From: Acinetobacter sp. ANC 4169 | GTDB taxonomy: Bacteria > Pseudomonadota > Gammaproteobacteria > Pseudomonadales > Moraxellaceae | DNA length: 64,000 bases | Reading direction: 5' to 3' | Assembly (NCBI RefSeq): GCF_002135355.1 | Contig: NZ_NEGE01000006.1 | Span: 105,527 to 169,526, forward strand | In this document: positions 21,244-32,842 of the stretch, one piece after another | Layout: each line of letters begins with the position of its first letter | How positions within the stretch are numbered: the stretch's first letter is position 1 | Program-made: the position numbers and the translations under genes | Notes under the pieces: generated by a model | The model's database searches: none | Told to the model about the DNA's origin: nothing | The model's input: the letters and a program-made list of their open reading frames with translations, nothing else

Positions 21244-22257
21244 TCAAGATTGTTTGTAGTTCTCATCTTGTAAACTACATTCAAAATTCTTTGGATCTTC
21301 CTTACAACGGAATTGCCATAACAATTTCATCATACGTCTGTCATATACTCCACGTTTGGTTAAATCGACTCGCGACTCACGCATGAGCTTTTGATAGCCA
21401 GACTTATCTGCTTCAGGAATTTGCATCCAGTATTTTTGCGGGATATCAGCTTTCATTTTGCCTAAAATACCAAAGGCACGCGGTAATTGGCTTTTCACCC
21501 ATTCACGTGATTTTTGCCCATACCCTGCCGGAAATTTATCGGGACGGATAATTACATTACCAGTCACCTGTAAAATAGGATAATTCACAATCGCGCCCTT
21601 ATTTCCTAAGCCCTTATAGAGTTCTAAAGGTTTAAACACGGCAGCAGGTGCACCAATAATATCGACCTGACCATTGTTAAATTTCGCGCCAAAATTGGTG
21701 ACATCTGCACTAACCGCCTGTGCCCCAACTTGCTGAACCATAATTTTTTGCGCTTCATCGTAATCAAGCACTGCTATTTTTTTACCTGCAGCTTTCGCCA
21801 CGGTATTGATATTACGGTCATTGACCATTAAAAATGCATCACCGACTGGAATTACACCCACCACTTCATATTTACTATTTACCATATGTTTGGCAAAGGC
21901 TGGACTGGCTAAGCCCTGCATGACTTTTACCGCCAGTTTTAAATCTGGAATCGCACCAATGGCATCAAGTGAACCGGTAAAATGATTAAACTGACGACCA
22001 CGCATACCGGTCACACTAATCCCGTCACACTTGCCGGCTTTAAAATCTTCAGCGATGACCGCTTCGTTTTGTCCCACGCGTAATTCAATATCTGCACCCC
22101 AGTTTTTGGCGGCCAATTGATAATCTTTCATCAGGGCGAAAACATCACCACTTTTACCGACTAAATCAAATACGCAAATAACTTGTTTGGCTTGAGTAAC
22201 ACTGGTTACAGCACACAAACCCAAACCAAGCAGCAGTGTTTTAGACCATGGCATCAT
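21244..22257 (-). CDS. AdeT-type putative solute-binding protein, paralog 3 of a tandem triplet
   Basis: Periplasmic protein of 337 residues with a signal peptide cleaved after TQA (about residue 23). The mature start is KQVICVFDLVGKSGD; it has an EDFKAGKCDG segment, FNNGQVDIIGAPA in the second lobe and a C-terminal cysteine pair (RCKED...FECSL). The architecture is that of a two-lobed solute-binding protein. The family has been called AdeT in A. baumannii and linked to drug efflux, although the sequence has no pump-like membrane segments. It is the most diverged of three tandem copies: the central GGAPSNAIAQ-type segment is different, and YDRRMMKLLW replaces the usual ending. Ligand unknown. 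Confidence 0.75.
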   Translation of the reverse strand: MMPWSKTLLLGLGLCAVTSVTQAKQVICVFDLVGKSGDVFALMKDYQLAAKNWGADIELRVGQNEAVIAEDFKAGKCDGISVTGMRGRQFNHFTGSLDAIGAIPDLKLAVKVMQGLASPAFAKHMVNSKYEVVGVIPVGDAFLMVNDRNINTVAKAAGKKIAVLDYDEAQKIMVQQVGAQAVSADVTNFGAKFNNGQVDIIGAPAAVFKPLELYKGLGNKGAIVNYPILQVTGNVIIRPDKFPAGYGQKSREWVKSQLPRAFGILGKMKADIPQKYWMQIPEADKSGYQKLMRESRVDLTKRGVYDRRMMKLLWQFRCKEDPKNFECSLQDENYKQS

Positions 22258-22449
22258 GATTTTTTTCTTCCTTGTTTCATTATTTTATTCAATCGGGGGA
22301 TTGAATTGTTTTTGCTTTTTTATTCATCATCCATCACCAGTCTTTAAGACTTATTATTTTGTTGGACTGATAAAATTTTGCTGTTATTTTTTAAGATTAC
22401 GCCTTTTTTTACTGACCACAATGGCAAAAATGACAAAATCCAAGCGACA

Positions 22450-22484
22450 AAAAAGCCTAGATTAAATCTAGGCTTTCTTTTTTA
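22450..22484. terminator. terminator between AdeT-like paralogs 2 and 3
   Basis: AAAGCCTAGATT / AATCTAGGCTTT hairpin with A-runs and T-runs on both sides, just past the stop of the leftward gene at 22494. Confidence 0.85.
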
Positions 22485-22493
22485 AAATCAAAG

Positions 22494-23504
22494 TTATTCA
22501 CCGCCAAGTGAACATTCAAAATTCGCCTTATCGACAGAACAGCGTGCCTTTTTCAAAACACCCATCATGCCTGCATCATAAATACCACGCTTGGTCATAT
22601 CCATACGGCCTTCACGCAATAATTTTTGATATTTGGTTTTATCGTCTGCAGTTAAGTTTAATTTGAACTTGGCTGGAATATTGGCTTCCAGACGATTAAT
22701 CATGGCAAAACTTTTTGGTAAGTTTTTCACAAACCAATCACGTGATTTTTGACCAAAATCTGCAGGGAATTGATCTGGACGGATAACAAAATCTGCAGTC
22801 ACCTGAAGTACCGGGAAATTGAACATTGCGCCATTTGAACCTAGACCTTTATAAATTTCTAAAGGTTTATAAGCATAGGCAGGTGCACCCACCATATCGA
22901 CCTGACCATTATTGAATTTAGCGACAAAGTTAGATACGTCAGAAATCACTGCTTGTGCACCAACGCGTTGTACCATAATTTTTTGTGCATCGTCATAACC
23001 CAACACAGCAAATTTTTTGCCCGCTGCTTTTTCTATCGAGTTAATATTTTTATCACGCACAAAAATAAATGCGGAACCTAAAGGTGCAATCCCGGCAACT
23101 TCATATTTTTTACCGCTTAAATTACTGACCATCTTCGGTGCATTACGTTTATCCAAAGCAAAAGTGATGGCACGCTGAGCAATAGCATTACTTGGTGCAC
23201 CACCCAAAGCATCAATAGAACCTACAAATTTGTTATATTGACGGGCACGCATTGCAGTCATAAACACGCCGTCACATTTGCCTGCTTTAAAGTCATTATC
23301 AGCAACTGCTTCGTCTTGACGTGGAATAAGATTAATTTCCGCGCCCCATCCTTTTGCAGCTAGCGCCCATTCCTGAGCCATTTGAAAAGATTCACCCGAT
23401 TTACCCAGTAAATCGAATACACATACATCGACTTTAGCAGCTTGCGCTGTACTCGCTAGACCTACAGCAGCCAATGTAGCGAATGCAAAAATTGTTTTTT
23501 TCAT
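22494..23504 (-). CDS. AdeT-type putative solute-binding protein, paralog 2
   Basis: 336 residues from the ATG at 23504 (AAGGACAG ribosome site upstream). The longer frame to 23558 is rejected because it would precede the signal peptide MKKTIFAFATLAAVGLASTAQA. Mature start KVDVCVFDLLGKSGES; FKAGKCDGVFMTAMRARQYN, FNNGQVDMVGAPAYAYKPLEIYKG and the C-terminal RC...FECSLGGE cysteines are shared with paralog 1, to which it is clearly closest. Each copy has its own upstream gap (about 180-240 bases) and signal peptide, so they are probably expressed separately. Function as for paralog 3: a periplasmic binding protein with an unproven link to resistance. Confidence 0.78.
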   Translation of the reverse strand: MKKTIFAFATLAAVGLASTAQAAKVDVCVFDLLGKSGESFQMAQEWALAAKGWGAEINLIPRQDEAVADNDFKAGKCDGVFMTAMRARQYNKFVGSIDALGGAPSNAIAQRAITFALDKRNAPKMVSNLSGKKYEVAGIAPLGSAFIFVRDKNINSIEKAAGKKFAVLGYDDAQKIMVQRVGAQAVISDVSNFVAKFNNGQVDMVGAPAYAYKPLEIYKGLGSNGAMFNFPVLQVTADFVIRPDQFPADFGQKSRDWFVKNLPKSFAMINRLEANIPAKFKLNLTADDKTKYQKLLREGRMDMTKRGIYDAGMMGVLKKARCSVDKANFECSLGGE

Positions 23505-23738
23505 TATTTCTGTCCTTTTGGAATCTTGTTGTTTGACGAGTATCCGTTCACGCCACAAATATTAAGCAAGTTCATTCTAAAAAAATAGAGCATTTACTCC
23601 AATTAATTGCGACTCAAATGCCAATTGGTTTTTATTTTTCGATATTCACATTAAAAATCATAGTCTTATTTAATAACGATTTTTACGTATAACTTATGAA
23701 ATTTGAGCTATTTTACAAATTAACACATAACAATCGAT

Positions 23739-24746
23739 TTATTCGCCACTCAATGAACACTCAAAGTTGGTGCGCTCCACTGTACAACGGGCTTTTTTAA
23801 GTACGCTCATCATGGTCGGTTCGTAAATGCCTTGTCTAGTCAGATCTAAACGTCCATCCCGCAGTAATTTTTGATACTTGTCATGATCTTCCTTGGTTAA
23901 ATTTATTTTATATTTTGCAGGAATGCCTGCTTCTAGGCGGCGTACCATGGCAAAACTTTTTGGTAATAACTGTACAAACCAGCTACGCGACTGCTCTGCA
24001 AAACCTTCAGGAAATTTCTCGGGACGAATGACCAGGTCTGCAGTCACGTTGACCACTGGAAAATTAATCATTGCCCCTGTAGAGCCTAAACCCTTATAAA
24101 TTTCTAGCGGCTTGAAGGCATAGGCAGGTGCAGCAATCATGTCGACTTCACCATTGTTGAATTTTTTCACAAAATTAGAAATATCGGCCATTACCGGTAC
24201 TGCACCTATACGCTGTACAGTAATTTTTTGTGCTTGGTCGTAATGCAGAATGGCAAACTTTTTACCTTTTGTCTTCTCTATAGTGTTAATTGATTTATCA
24301 CGTACAAAAAGATAGGCCGTTCCAATTTGCCCAATCCCTGCCACCTCATATTTTTCATTGCCAATTGTACTAACCAGCCGTTTTTTATTGCGTTTATCAA
24401 GTACAAAAGAAATTGCTTTTTGCGCAATCTGATTACTGGGAACACCACCTAATGCATCAATAGACCCCGCAAATTTGTTATAGGCACGGGCGCGCATTGA
24501 AGTCATGTAAAAAGCATCGCAAACACCGGCTTTAAAATCTTTTTCTATTTTTGCTTCATCTTGATACGGCATTAGATTGACCTCAGCACCCCAGTTTTTA
24601 CTGGCCAAAGCCCATTCTTCAATTAATTTATAGGACTCACCTGCTTTACCTAACAGGTCAAATACACAGATATTTTGTTTTGCCTGCGCCACACTGGAAA
24701 AACTCAAAAGCGTGAGCGTAGATAAAATAAAAGTCCTTTTTTTCAT
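23739..24746 (-). CDS. AdeT-type putative solute-binding protein, paralog 1
   Basis: 335 residues with signal peptide MKKRTFILSTLTLLSFSSVAQA. The same domain order as its two neighbours: CVFDLLGKAGES, FKAGVCDAFYMTSMRARAYN, FNNGEVDMIAAPAYAFKPLEIYKG, and a C-terminal RC...FECSLSGE pair ending in the same three residues as paralog 2. The two C-terminal and two N-terminal cysteines are conserved in all three paralogs, so disulfides are expected in the periplasm. No permease or ATPase gene is adjacent; the next gene is a soluble ABC-F protein on the other strand. Confidence 0.78.
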   Translation of the reverse strand: MKKRTFILSTLTLLSFSSVAQAKQNICVFDLLGKAGESYKLIEEWALASKNWGAEVNLMPYQDEAKIEKDFKAGVCDAFYMTSMRARAYNKFAGSIDALGGVPSNQIAQKAISFVLDKRNKKRLVSTIGNEKYEVAGIGQIGTAYLFVRDKSINTIEKTKGKKFAILHYDQAQKITVQRIGAVPVMADISNFVKKFNNGEVDMIAAPAYAFKPLEIYKGLGSTGAMINFPVVNVTADLVIRPEKFPEGFAEQSRSWFVQLLPKSFAMVRRLEAGIPAKYKINLTKEDHDKYQKLLRDGRLDLTRQGIYEPTMMSVLKKARCTVERTNFECSLSGE

Positions 24747-24986
24747 GATGTACCTTATTCTTTTTTCGCTTATTTCTCTTAGAAAATCACTATAATTTTC
24801 TTTTTATACTAAAAATAGAGCTGCTCAGGCCTTTCTGACGAAAGGCACTTTTTTGCACAATTTGTCACATTTTTATTGATCTACTTAAAATTATGCTTTT
24901 ATAGGAAAGAATAATGCACTGTCTTTTTCTTTTCTGAGTGGCTTCCTTTAGAATACGCCCATCATTCTTCTCTTTTAGATATTTCA

Positions 24987-26927
24987 ATGATTCAGTTAGA
25001 TCAACTTTCTATACGTCGCGGTGGACGTGTTTTATTTCAAAAAGCGTCTATGCAGCTACATCCAGGATGGAAAATTGGCCTAACCGGTGTCAATGGCGCA
25101 GGAAAATCGACCCTGTTTGCGGCATTGCTGGGTGGTATGGAATCGGATGGTGGTTCTTTGACCCGTCCTGCTGTTTGGACTGTGGCCCATATGGCGCAGG
25201 AAATTAAAGCCCTAGAGATGAAGGCTATCGATTTTGTCCTGTCAGGTGATGAAGAATATTGGGATATCCAGCACAAACTGGAACATCCTGAAGACCTCGA
25301 TAATGATGAACTCGCGCATTTATATGGCCGTTTTGACGAAATTAATGGCTACTCTGCTCCATCAAAAGCCTCACAATTGATGGCCGGGCTGGGTTTCTTT
25401 GAACATCAGTCTCAACTGGATGTTTCAAGTTTCTCTGGGGGTTGGCGGATGCGTTTAAATCTGGCCCGTACCCTGATGAGCCGTTCAGACTTACTGTTAC
25501 TGGATGAACCGACCAACCATTTAGATTTAGATGCAATTTTATGGCTGGAAGACTGGTTAAAAGCTTATGAAGGCACCCTGATTTTAATTTCACATGACCG
25601 TGATTTCCTGGATGCCGTTACCGATCATATATTACACATAGAAAATCAGGAACTTACTCTCTATACAGGGAATTATTCCACATTTGAACGTACCCGTAGT
25701 GAACGTCTGGCACAACAACAACAAGCTTATGAAAAGCAGCTTGAAACACGGGCACATTTACAGAAATATATCGACCGCTTTAAAGCACAAGCAACCAAAG
25801 CCAAACAAGCGCAAAGCCGGATTAAACAACTTGAACGTATGCAAGAGTTGTCTGCAGCACATGTTGATACACCATTTACCTTCTCATTCCGTGAACCGAC
25901 TAAAATGAGTTCGCCACTGCTTGAACTTGAACACGCAGATATTGGTTATGGTGACAAGTTGATTGTGACCAACGTTAATTTGCAAATCACACCCAGCAGC
26001 CGGATTGGTTTACTCGGGATGAATGGTGCAGGTAAATCAACCCTGATCAAATCTTTAGTGGGTGATCTCAAACTACTTAAAGGTACGCGCAAAGATTCAG
26101 AATTACTCAATATTGGTTATTTTGCACAGCATCAAATGGATGCTCTGGATGGTAGCGCCAGCCCAATGTTGCAATTGTCACGCATTGCGGACAAAAAAAT
26201 CAGTGAAGCAACTTTACGTTCATTCCTGGGCAGCTTTGGCTTTAGTGGCGAACGTATGGATACACCAAGTGAGGGCTTCTCTGGCGGGGAACGTGCACGT
26301 CTAGCTTTGGCTTTAATTGTATGGTTACGTCCAAACGTGTTGATTCTGGACGAACCGACTAACCATTTGGATCTGGATATGCGTCATGCTCTGACGATGG
26401 CCTTACAAGACTTTGAAGGTGCTGTGGTGTTGGTATCGCATGAGCGTCAATTGATTGCCAGCGTCTGTGATGAATTATTGTTGGTACACAATGGTCAATG
26501 CCGTGAGTTTGATGGTGATCTGGTTGCCTATGCAGATTGGTTGCGTCAGGCACGTATCGAGATGATGAAAAATGGTCAAAAACCTGCTGCCCCTGTTCAG
26601 TCACAAGTTGAAGTAAAACCGGCAATTTCAAAACTCGATAAAGAAGCTCAACGTAAGGAAACTGCGCGTCGCCGTGAACTGGGCCGTCCGATTCGTAAAA
26701 ATATTGAAAAAAATGAAGCGCAGATTACCAAGCTTCAACCACGTTTGGCTGAAATTGAAGTATTACTGGCTGATACCGCAATTTATGAGGCAAGTCGAAA
26801 AGATGATTTACTCAAACTGATGAATGAGCAGACTGAGTTAAAAAACCAGCTGGAAACTGCGGAAGAACAAATGTTAGAACTCATGATGGAACTGGAAAGT
26901 CTGGAGCAATCCTTTCAGGAAAGCTAA
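24987..26927 (+). CDS. yheS: ABC-F family ribosome-associated ATPase, YheS-like
   Basis: Soluble protein with two ABC ATPase domains and no membrane segments; such ABC-F factors act at the ribosomal E-site. The first Walker A is GVNGAGKST with signature SFSGGWRMRL and Walker B LLLLDEPTNHLDL. The ABC-F linker (YEKQLETRAHLQKYIDRF, about residues 247-300) follows, then the second Walker A GMNGAGKST with signature GFSGGERARLALA and Walker B VLILDEPTNHLDL. A charged coiled-coil C-terminal extension (about 540-646) completes it. The N-terminal IRRGGRVLF start and the 646-residue length fit YheS better than Uup. It stands alone, divergent from the AdeT-like triplet. Confidence 0.9.
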   Translation: MIQLDQLSIRRGGRVLFQKASMQLHPGWKIGLTGVNGAGKSTLFAALLGGMESDGGSLTRPAVWTVAHMAQEIKALEMKAIDFVLSGDEEYWDIQHKLEHPEDLDNDELAHLYGRFDEINGYSAPSKASQLMAGLGFFEHQSQLDVSSFSGGWRMRLNLARTLMSRSDLLLLDEPTNHLDLDAILWLEDWLKAYEGTLILISHDRDFLDAVTDHILHIENQELTLYTGNYSTFERTRSERLAQQQQAYEKQLETRAHLQKYIDRFKAQATKAKQAQSRIKQLERMQELSAAHVDTPFTFSFREPTKMSSPLLELEHADIGYGDKLIVTNVNLQITPSSRIGLLGMNGAGKSTLIKSLVGDLKLLKGTRKDSELLNIGYFAQHQMDALDGSASPMLQLSRIADKKISEATLRSFLGSFGFSGERMDTPSEGFSGGERARLALALIVWLRPNVLILDEPTNHLDLDMRHALTMALQDFEGAVVLVSHERQLIASVCDELLLVHNGQCREFDGDLVAYADWLRQARIEMMKNGQKPAAPVQSQVEVKPAISKLDKEAQRKETARRRELGRPIRKNIEKNEAQITKLQPRLAEIEVLLADTAIYEASRKDDLLKLMNEQTELKNQLETAEEQMLELMMELESLEQSFQES

Positions 26928-26952
26928 GCCCTAAACCTGCTTTTCAGCACTC

Positions 26953-26988
26953 AGAGACCAGTGATCAGCATCACTGGTCTCTTTTTTT
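26953..26988 (+). terminator. terminator of yheS
   Basis: 12-bp stem AGAGACCAGTGA / TCACTGGTCTCT with a 6-base loop and seven T residues. Confidence 0.93.
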
Positions 26989-27258
26989 ACCGATATATTT
27001 AAATCCTGTTTTCTGGGCAATAGCCACAATTGTTGTGTGATCTCTGTTTTTCTCTCCTGTATACCTATTCTGTTTGACACATCTGATCATGAATTACGCA
27101 GGCATCCTGTAAGCTTGTTTTTTAAACAGTTGAGCTCCCTATTTCATAAATTAATTTACAGCCTTGTCCTACATCATGTGGCTCTAATAAAAGGGCGTTG
27201 TCATTTTCGGCAGCCTTATTGAGGTCTGTTTTAATGTTGAACTAGAGAGGGAAACCGC

Positions 27259-27926
27259 ATGCGTGCACTTAGCTATCATGCTACTCGGGATGTACGAATT
27301 GAATCTGTTCCTGATCCGGTTATTCAGGAAGCAGATAATGTCATTTTAAGGGTGACGGCCAACGCCATTTGTGGTTCAGATCTGCATCTTTATCATGGGA
27401 AAATTCCCGCCACTGAACAGGGCGACATTTTTGGCCACGAATTTATGGGAGTGGGGGGAAGAAATAGGTTCTGAAGTCACTTCGGTAAAAAAAGGAGATC
27501 GGGTCATTATTCCCTTTGTGATTGCATCACGGTCACTGCTTTTTCTGTGAAAATCAACTCACTGCGGCCTGTGAAAATACCAACAGTGGACGTGATGCCA
27601 TCATCAACAAAAAACAGATTTCCTCAGGTGCAGCCCTGTTTGGTTATAGCCATCTGTATGGCGGTATGGTCAGTGTACCCGGGGTTTATGCAGGTTCAAT
27701 TCACGGCTTCTTGTTCGGCGATGCCTTTGATAACGGCCTAACCTTTAAAATGGGGCAAACCCATGTGCATAAGTTCCTGCCTCAGTTGCTCGAATTTATC
27801 GAAAATGGCGATCTTTCCCCTGAGGTGATTATTACCCACCGCATGAACCTGGCAAATGCGGCTGAAGGCTAGCGTATTTTTGATAAACGCGAACAGGACT
27901 GTCGCAAGATTATCTTGACTCCCTAG
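27259..27926 (+). pseudogene. decayed zinc-dependent alcohol dehydrogenase (formaldehyde-dehydrogenase-like)
   Basis: The start is intact ([35 protein letters not shown]). An extra G in the run at 27453-27460 then shifts the frame, with a second shift near 27530. Restoring them gives [20 protein letters not shown] and [17 protein letters not shown], the structural-zinc region. After FGYSHLYGG the sequence jumps to [12 protein letters not shown], so the entire NAD-binding Rossmann domain is deleted. The end ([18 protein letters not shown] ... [12 protein letters not shown]) is interrupted by a TAG at 27870 before RIFDKREQDCRKIILTP. With two frameshifts, a large deletion and a nonsense codon, this is a dead gene. 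Confidence 0.9.
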
Positions 27927-28669
27927 ACAGTACTGAAGCAGGAAAATCACTGCAGCAGGTGCTTTTTTATAATCTAAATCCGCGAACGCTAAACAATGCA
28001 TGTCACTACACCTAGGAAGCAAGCAGCTGCTGTTAACTTCGATATTCTTAGATTTTTTAGCCATATCCAGCATTACTGACACATTCCCCCTTTGAATCCG
28101 TATAGGGATCCTCCAGCTGATGAATAAGCAGACTGAACTGCAAGCCTTGCAGGTCGTACAAACCCAGATACCCAGATTAGGAAGGTAAATAGAATAATTT
28201 GAAATTTCACTTGATTATTAAAATAATTATGTAGTTTAGCTACACCAATAATTCTAGTGCAATTCTTATGTTCCACGCCGATTGTTTATTAGAACTACAT
28301 AGATTAAATAAGTTATTAATTTTTATGTATTTTTATTATAAAAATACCTAATATTGAGACTTCAAGTGTCCTATCGTGACATTAAACTAAAGCACCTCTT
28401 TTAAATTTAAAACCGTAATTTAAATTTAAAATCGTATTTTAAATTTAAAAATACTTATCCACAAGCCACAGACAGACTAATTTTTAAATTTAAAAAATAT
28501 GATCATTTCTACGAAGAAGAATTTTGGATATTTATTTTATTATTCACATAAAAATATGGATAACTTAAAAGTTATCCACACTATTGATCAAGGTTTAAAC
28601 TGATTTAAAAAAGTATTATTCACATATAATTTAATTATTTTTAATGATTTTATCCAACTCCCTGAAAGA
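27927..28669. other. AT-rich intergenic region containing DnaA-box/iteron cluster A
   Basis: No gene is supported on either strand. The left half (27927-28380) holds nothing recognisable. The right half is the cluster listed separately. Confidence 0.6.
28400..28580. repeat. iteron-like AT palindromes with DnaA boxes, cluster A
   Basis: Four perfect 12-bp palindromes TTTAAATTTAAA start at 28400, 28419, 28438 and 28483; the first three sit on an exact 19-bp period. Perfect DnaA boxes TTATCCACA lie at 28455-28463 and 28572-28580, with a variant TTATCCATA on the other strand at 28555-28563. The layout resembles an origin or a DnaA-titration site. It is about 7 kb from oriC and shares its motifs. 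Confidence 0.8.
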
Positions 28670-29017
28670 TCAGGTTTTCAGGAATCTTAGTTCAATAATT
28701 TTCCATTCTGTATCATAGCGCCACAACTCCTGCAGGCGCTGCTTGCCCTGTTCAAGGCCAATCAGTACGCGGCATTCTGTCTGATCCGGATTAAACTCAT
28801 ACTCCTCAAACTCCACTTCTGGCCGGTGCGGTCTCCATACACCATTCTGTACGGCATGAGCAATCCGGTCATAACGCACATAGCTTGTTTCTACGCGGCC
28901 ATCCTGCTCATAGACCACCTTAAAATCATCATGCTCATAATGACGCAACACCTCATAGTTACCGTTGTAGAATGCATCAGTCCATATATTACGGACTTCT
29001 TCAAGCTGGTTATCCAT
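28670..29017 (-). CDS. NTF2-like/SnoaL-fold small protein, function unknown
   Basis: 115 residues, beginning with a helical NIWTDAFYNGNYEVLRHY segment, then FKVVYEQDGRVETSYVRYDRI, and ending in alternating strands (CRVLIGLEQGKQRLQELWRYDTEWKI). This pattern is typical of nuclear-transport-factor-2-like single-domain proteins, often called ketosteroid-isomerase-like. There is no signal peptide. No specific function can be assigned. It lies just downstream of gyrB's terminator, reading leftward into cluster A. Confidence 0.6.
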   Translation of the reverse strand: MDNQLEEVRNIWTDAFYNGNYEVLRHYEHDDFKVVYEQDGRVETSYVRYDRIAHAVQNGVWRPHRPEVEFEEYEFNPDQTECRVLIGLEQGKQRLQELWRYDTEWKIIELRFLKT

Positions 29018-29161
29018 GGATAAACCTCTTTATTGTTGTAAGCTGGCCTTGATCAGGGAGAGAATGAAGTCTAAAAATAGTACCCGGCATAAGGCCTGAG
29101 TTCACCGATCAGGTCCTGTTTATATTGACAAGTTAACATGACATTAGCATAAAATTTTCGT

Positions 29162-29190
29162 AAAAAAAGCACCCCGAAAGGTGCTTTTTT
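29162..29190 (-). terminator. terminator of gyrB
   Basis: AAAAGCACC / GGTGCTTTT stem with loop CCGAAA and U-runs; 18 bases past the gyrB stop reading leftward. Confidence 0.88.
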
Positions 29191-29208
29191 AAATGTATTG
29201 TGTATCAA

Positions 29209-31686
<2,478 letters not shown>

Positions 31687-31732
31687 CTAGTGAAAATATA
31701 GGTCTATCCAAAGATGGGTAAAATCTAAAAAG

Positions 31733-32815
31733 TTATTGCACAACAACCTGAACTTGACCATTTTCAACTTTGAATAATTGATATGAAATAGACAAATCAT
31801 GTAAATGTTTTTTGACTGATTCATGCTCTAAAGTGGTAATAAAAACCTGACTACCAAGTTGGCTTAATCGTTCAATTAATCGTCGCTGTGCAGTTAAATC
31901 TAATTCTGCTGTCAGATCATCTAATAATACCACAGTTTCCTTATTACAGGCATGTAGCATTGCAATCTGTGACAGTTTTAAAGCCATAATCAGCAGCTTT
32001 TTCTGGCCCCGTGACAGCACTACATCGGCATCGCCCATGACTGTTTTTAAACGTAAATCTGCACGATGGGGTCCATACTCAGTATAACGGCGATCGACAT
32101 CTTTCTGGTGATGCACAGTCAAGTCATGCAGCAGGCCCTGTTCGGTATGAAAGCCAGGACTATATTCCAATTCAACTGCAAGATTGGGCAGCAACTGCTG
32201 CAAATCCTGCTCAAAATAGACTTTCCACTGTTCCACAATGCCACTACGTTGCGAATTCAGCATTTCGCCATATTCAGCCAACATTTTGTTCCACGGTTCC
32301 AAATCTTGCAGACTGAGATTACGGCGGGATTTCAGCAAGCTGTTGCGTTGCTTTAAGGCACGCGAATAGTACTGCCAGGCATGATAAAACTCCGGTTCCA
32401 CGTGGAACATCAACCAGTCAATCAGTTGTCGTCGTGGCTTGGCGCCATAATCGATAATATCGGTACTTTGTGGATCAATATGCTGTAAAGGCAGAATTTT
32501 AGCCAGCTGCCCTTGGGTGGCAATATGATCGCCATTGACCTTAATCAGCTGTTCACCAGATAGCAGCTTTTGCATGCCAATTTTTTCTGTCGCCGATTGT
32601 GCAAATACAATCGCGTCGCCAGTTTCATTCTGAATATAATTTTTAGGGATATGGGTACGAAAAGAACGTCCTGTGGCCAGCAAATGAATGGCTTCTAAAA
32701 TCGAGGTTTTGCCTGAACCATTTTGCCCATAAAAGACATTAAACGGCTGCAACTCATGGAGTGCAACCGCCTTTAGGTTTCGAACACGCTCTATATTTAA
32801 ACGCGTGATATACAT
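31733..32815 (-). CDS. recF: DNA replication and repair protein RecF
   Basis: SMC-like ATPase that with RecOR loads RecA at gaps and helps replication restart. The Walker A motif GQNGSGKT is at residues 30-37, the signature region [17 protein letters not shown] at about 267-283, and Walker [13 protein letters not shown] follows. At 360 residues it is full length. It is the third gene of the leftward array, 27 bases after dnaN. A parS-like palindrome lies within its coding sequence (32394-32409), so synonymous codon choice there may be constrained. Confidence 0.97.
   Translation of the reverse strand: MYITRLNIERVRNLKAVALHELQPFNVFYGQNGSGKTSILEAIHLLATGRSFRTHIPKNYIQNETGDAIVFAQSATEKIGMQKLLSGEQLIKVNGDHIATQGQLAKILPLQHIDPQSTDIIDYGAKPRRQLIDWLMFHVEPEFYHAWQYYSRALKQRNSLLKSRRNLSLQDLEPWNKMLAEYGEMLNSQRSGIVEQWKVYFEQDLQQLLPNLAVELEYSPGFHTEQGLLHDLTVHHQKDVDRRYTEYGPHRADLRLKTVMGDADVVLSRGQKKLLIMALKLSQIAMLHACNKETVVLLDDLTAELDLTAQRRLIERLSQLGSQVFITTLEHESVKKHLHDLSISYQLFKVENGQVQVVVQ
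32394..32409. promoter_or_regulatory. parS: parS-like site inside recF
   Basis: GGTTCCACGTGGAACA, reverse complement TGTTCCACGTGGAACC; the core GTTCCACGTGGAAC is a perfect 14-bp palindrome and is the form used in pseudomonads. About 3.3 kb from oriC. Confidence 0.8.
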
Positions 32816-32842
32816 GCTTTGATCTGAATTAAAATCGTCAAA

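Noticed and set aside
22256..22465. Rightward 69-codon frame
   Set aside because: AT-driven, Phe-rich; sits in the upstream region of a leftward gene and overlaps the terminator.
27738..28276. Leftward open frames across the dehydrogenase remnant
   Set aside because: One is antisense to the pseudogene and the other has no family resemblance or ribosome site.
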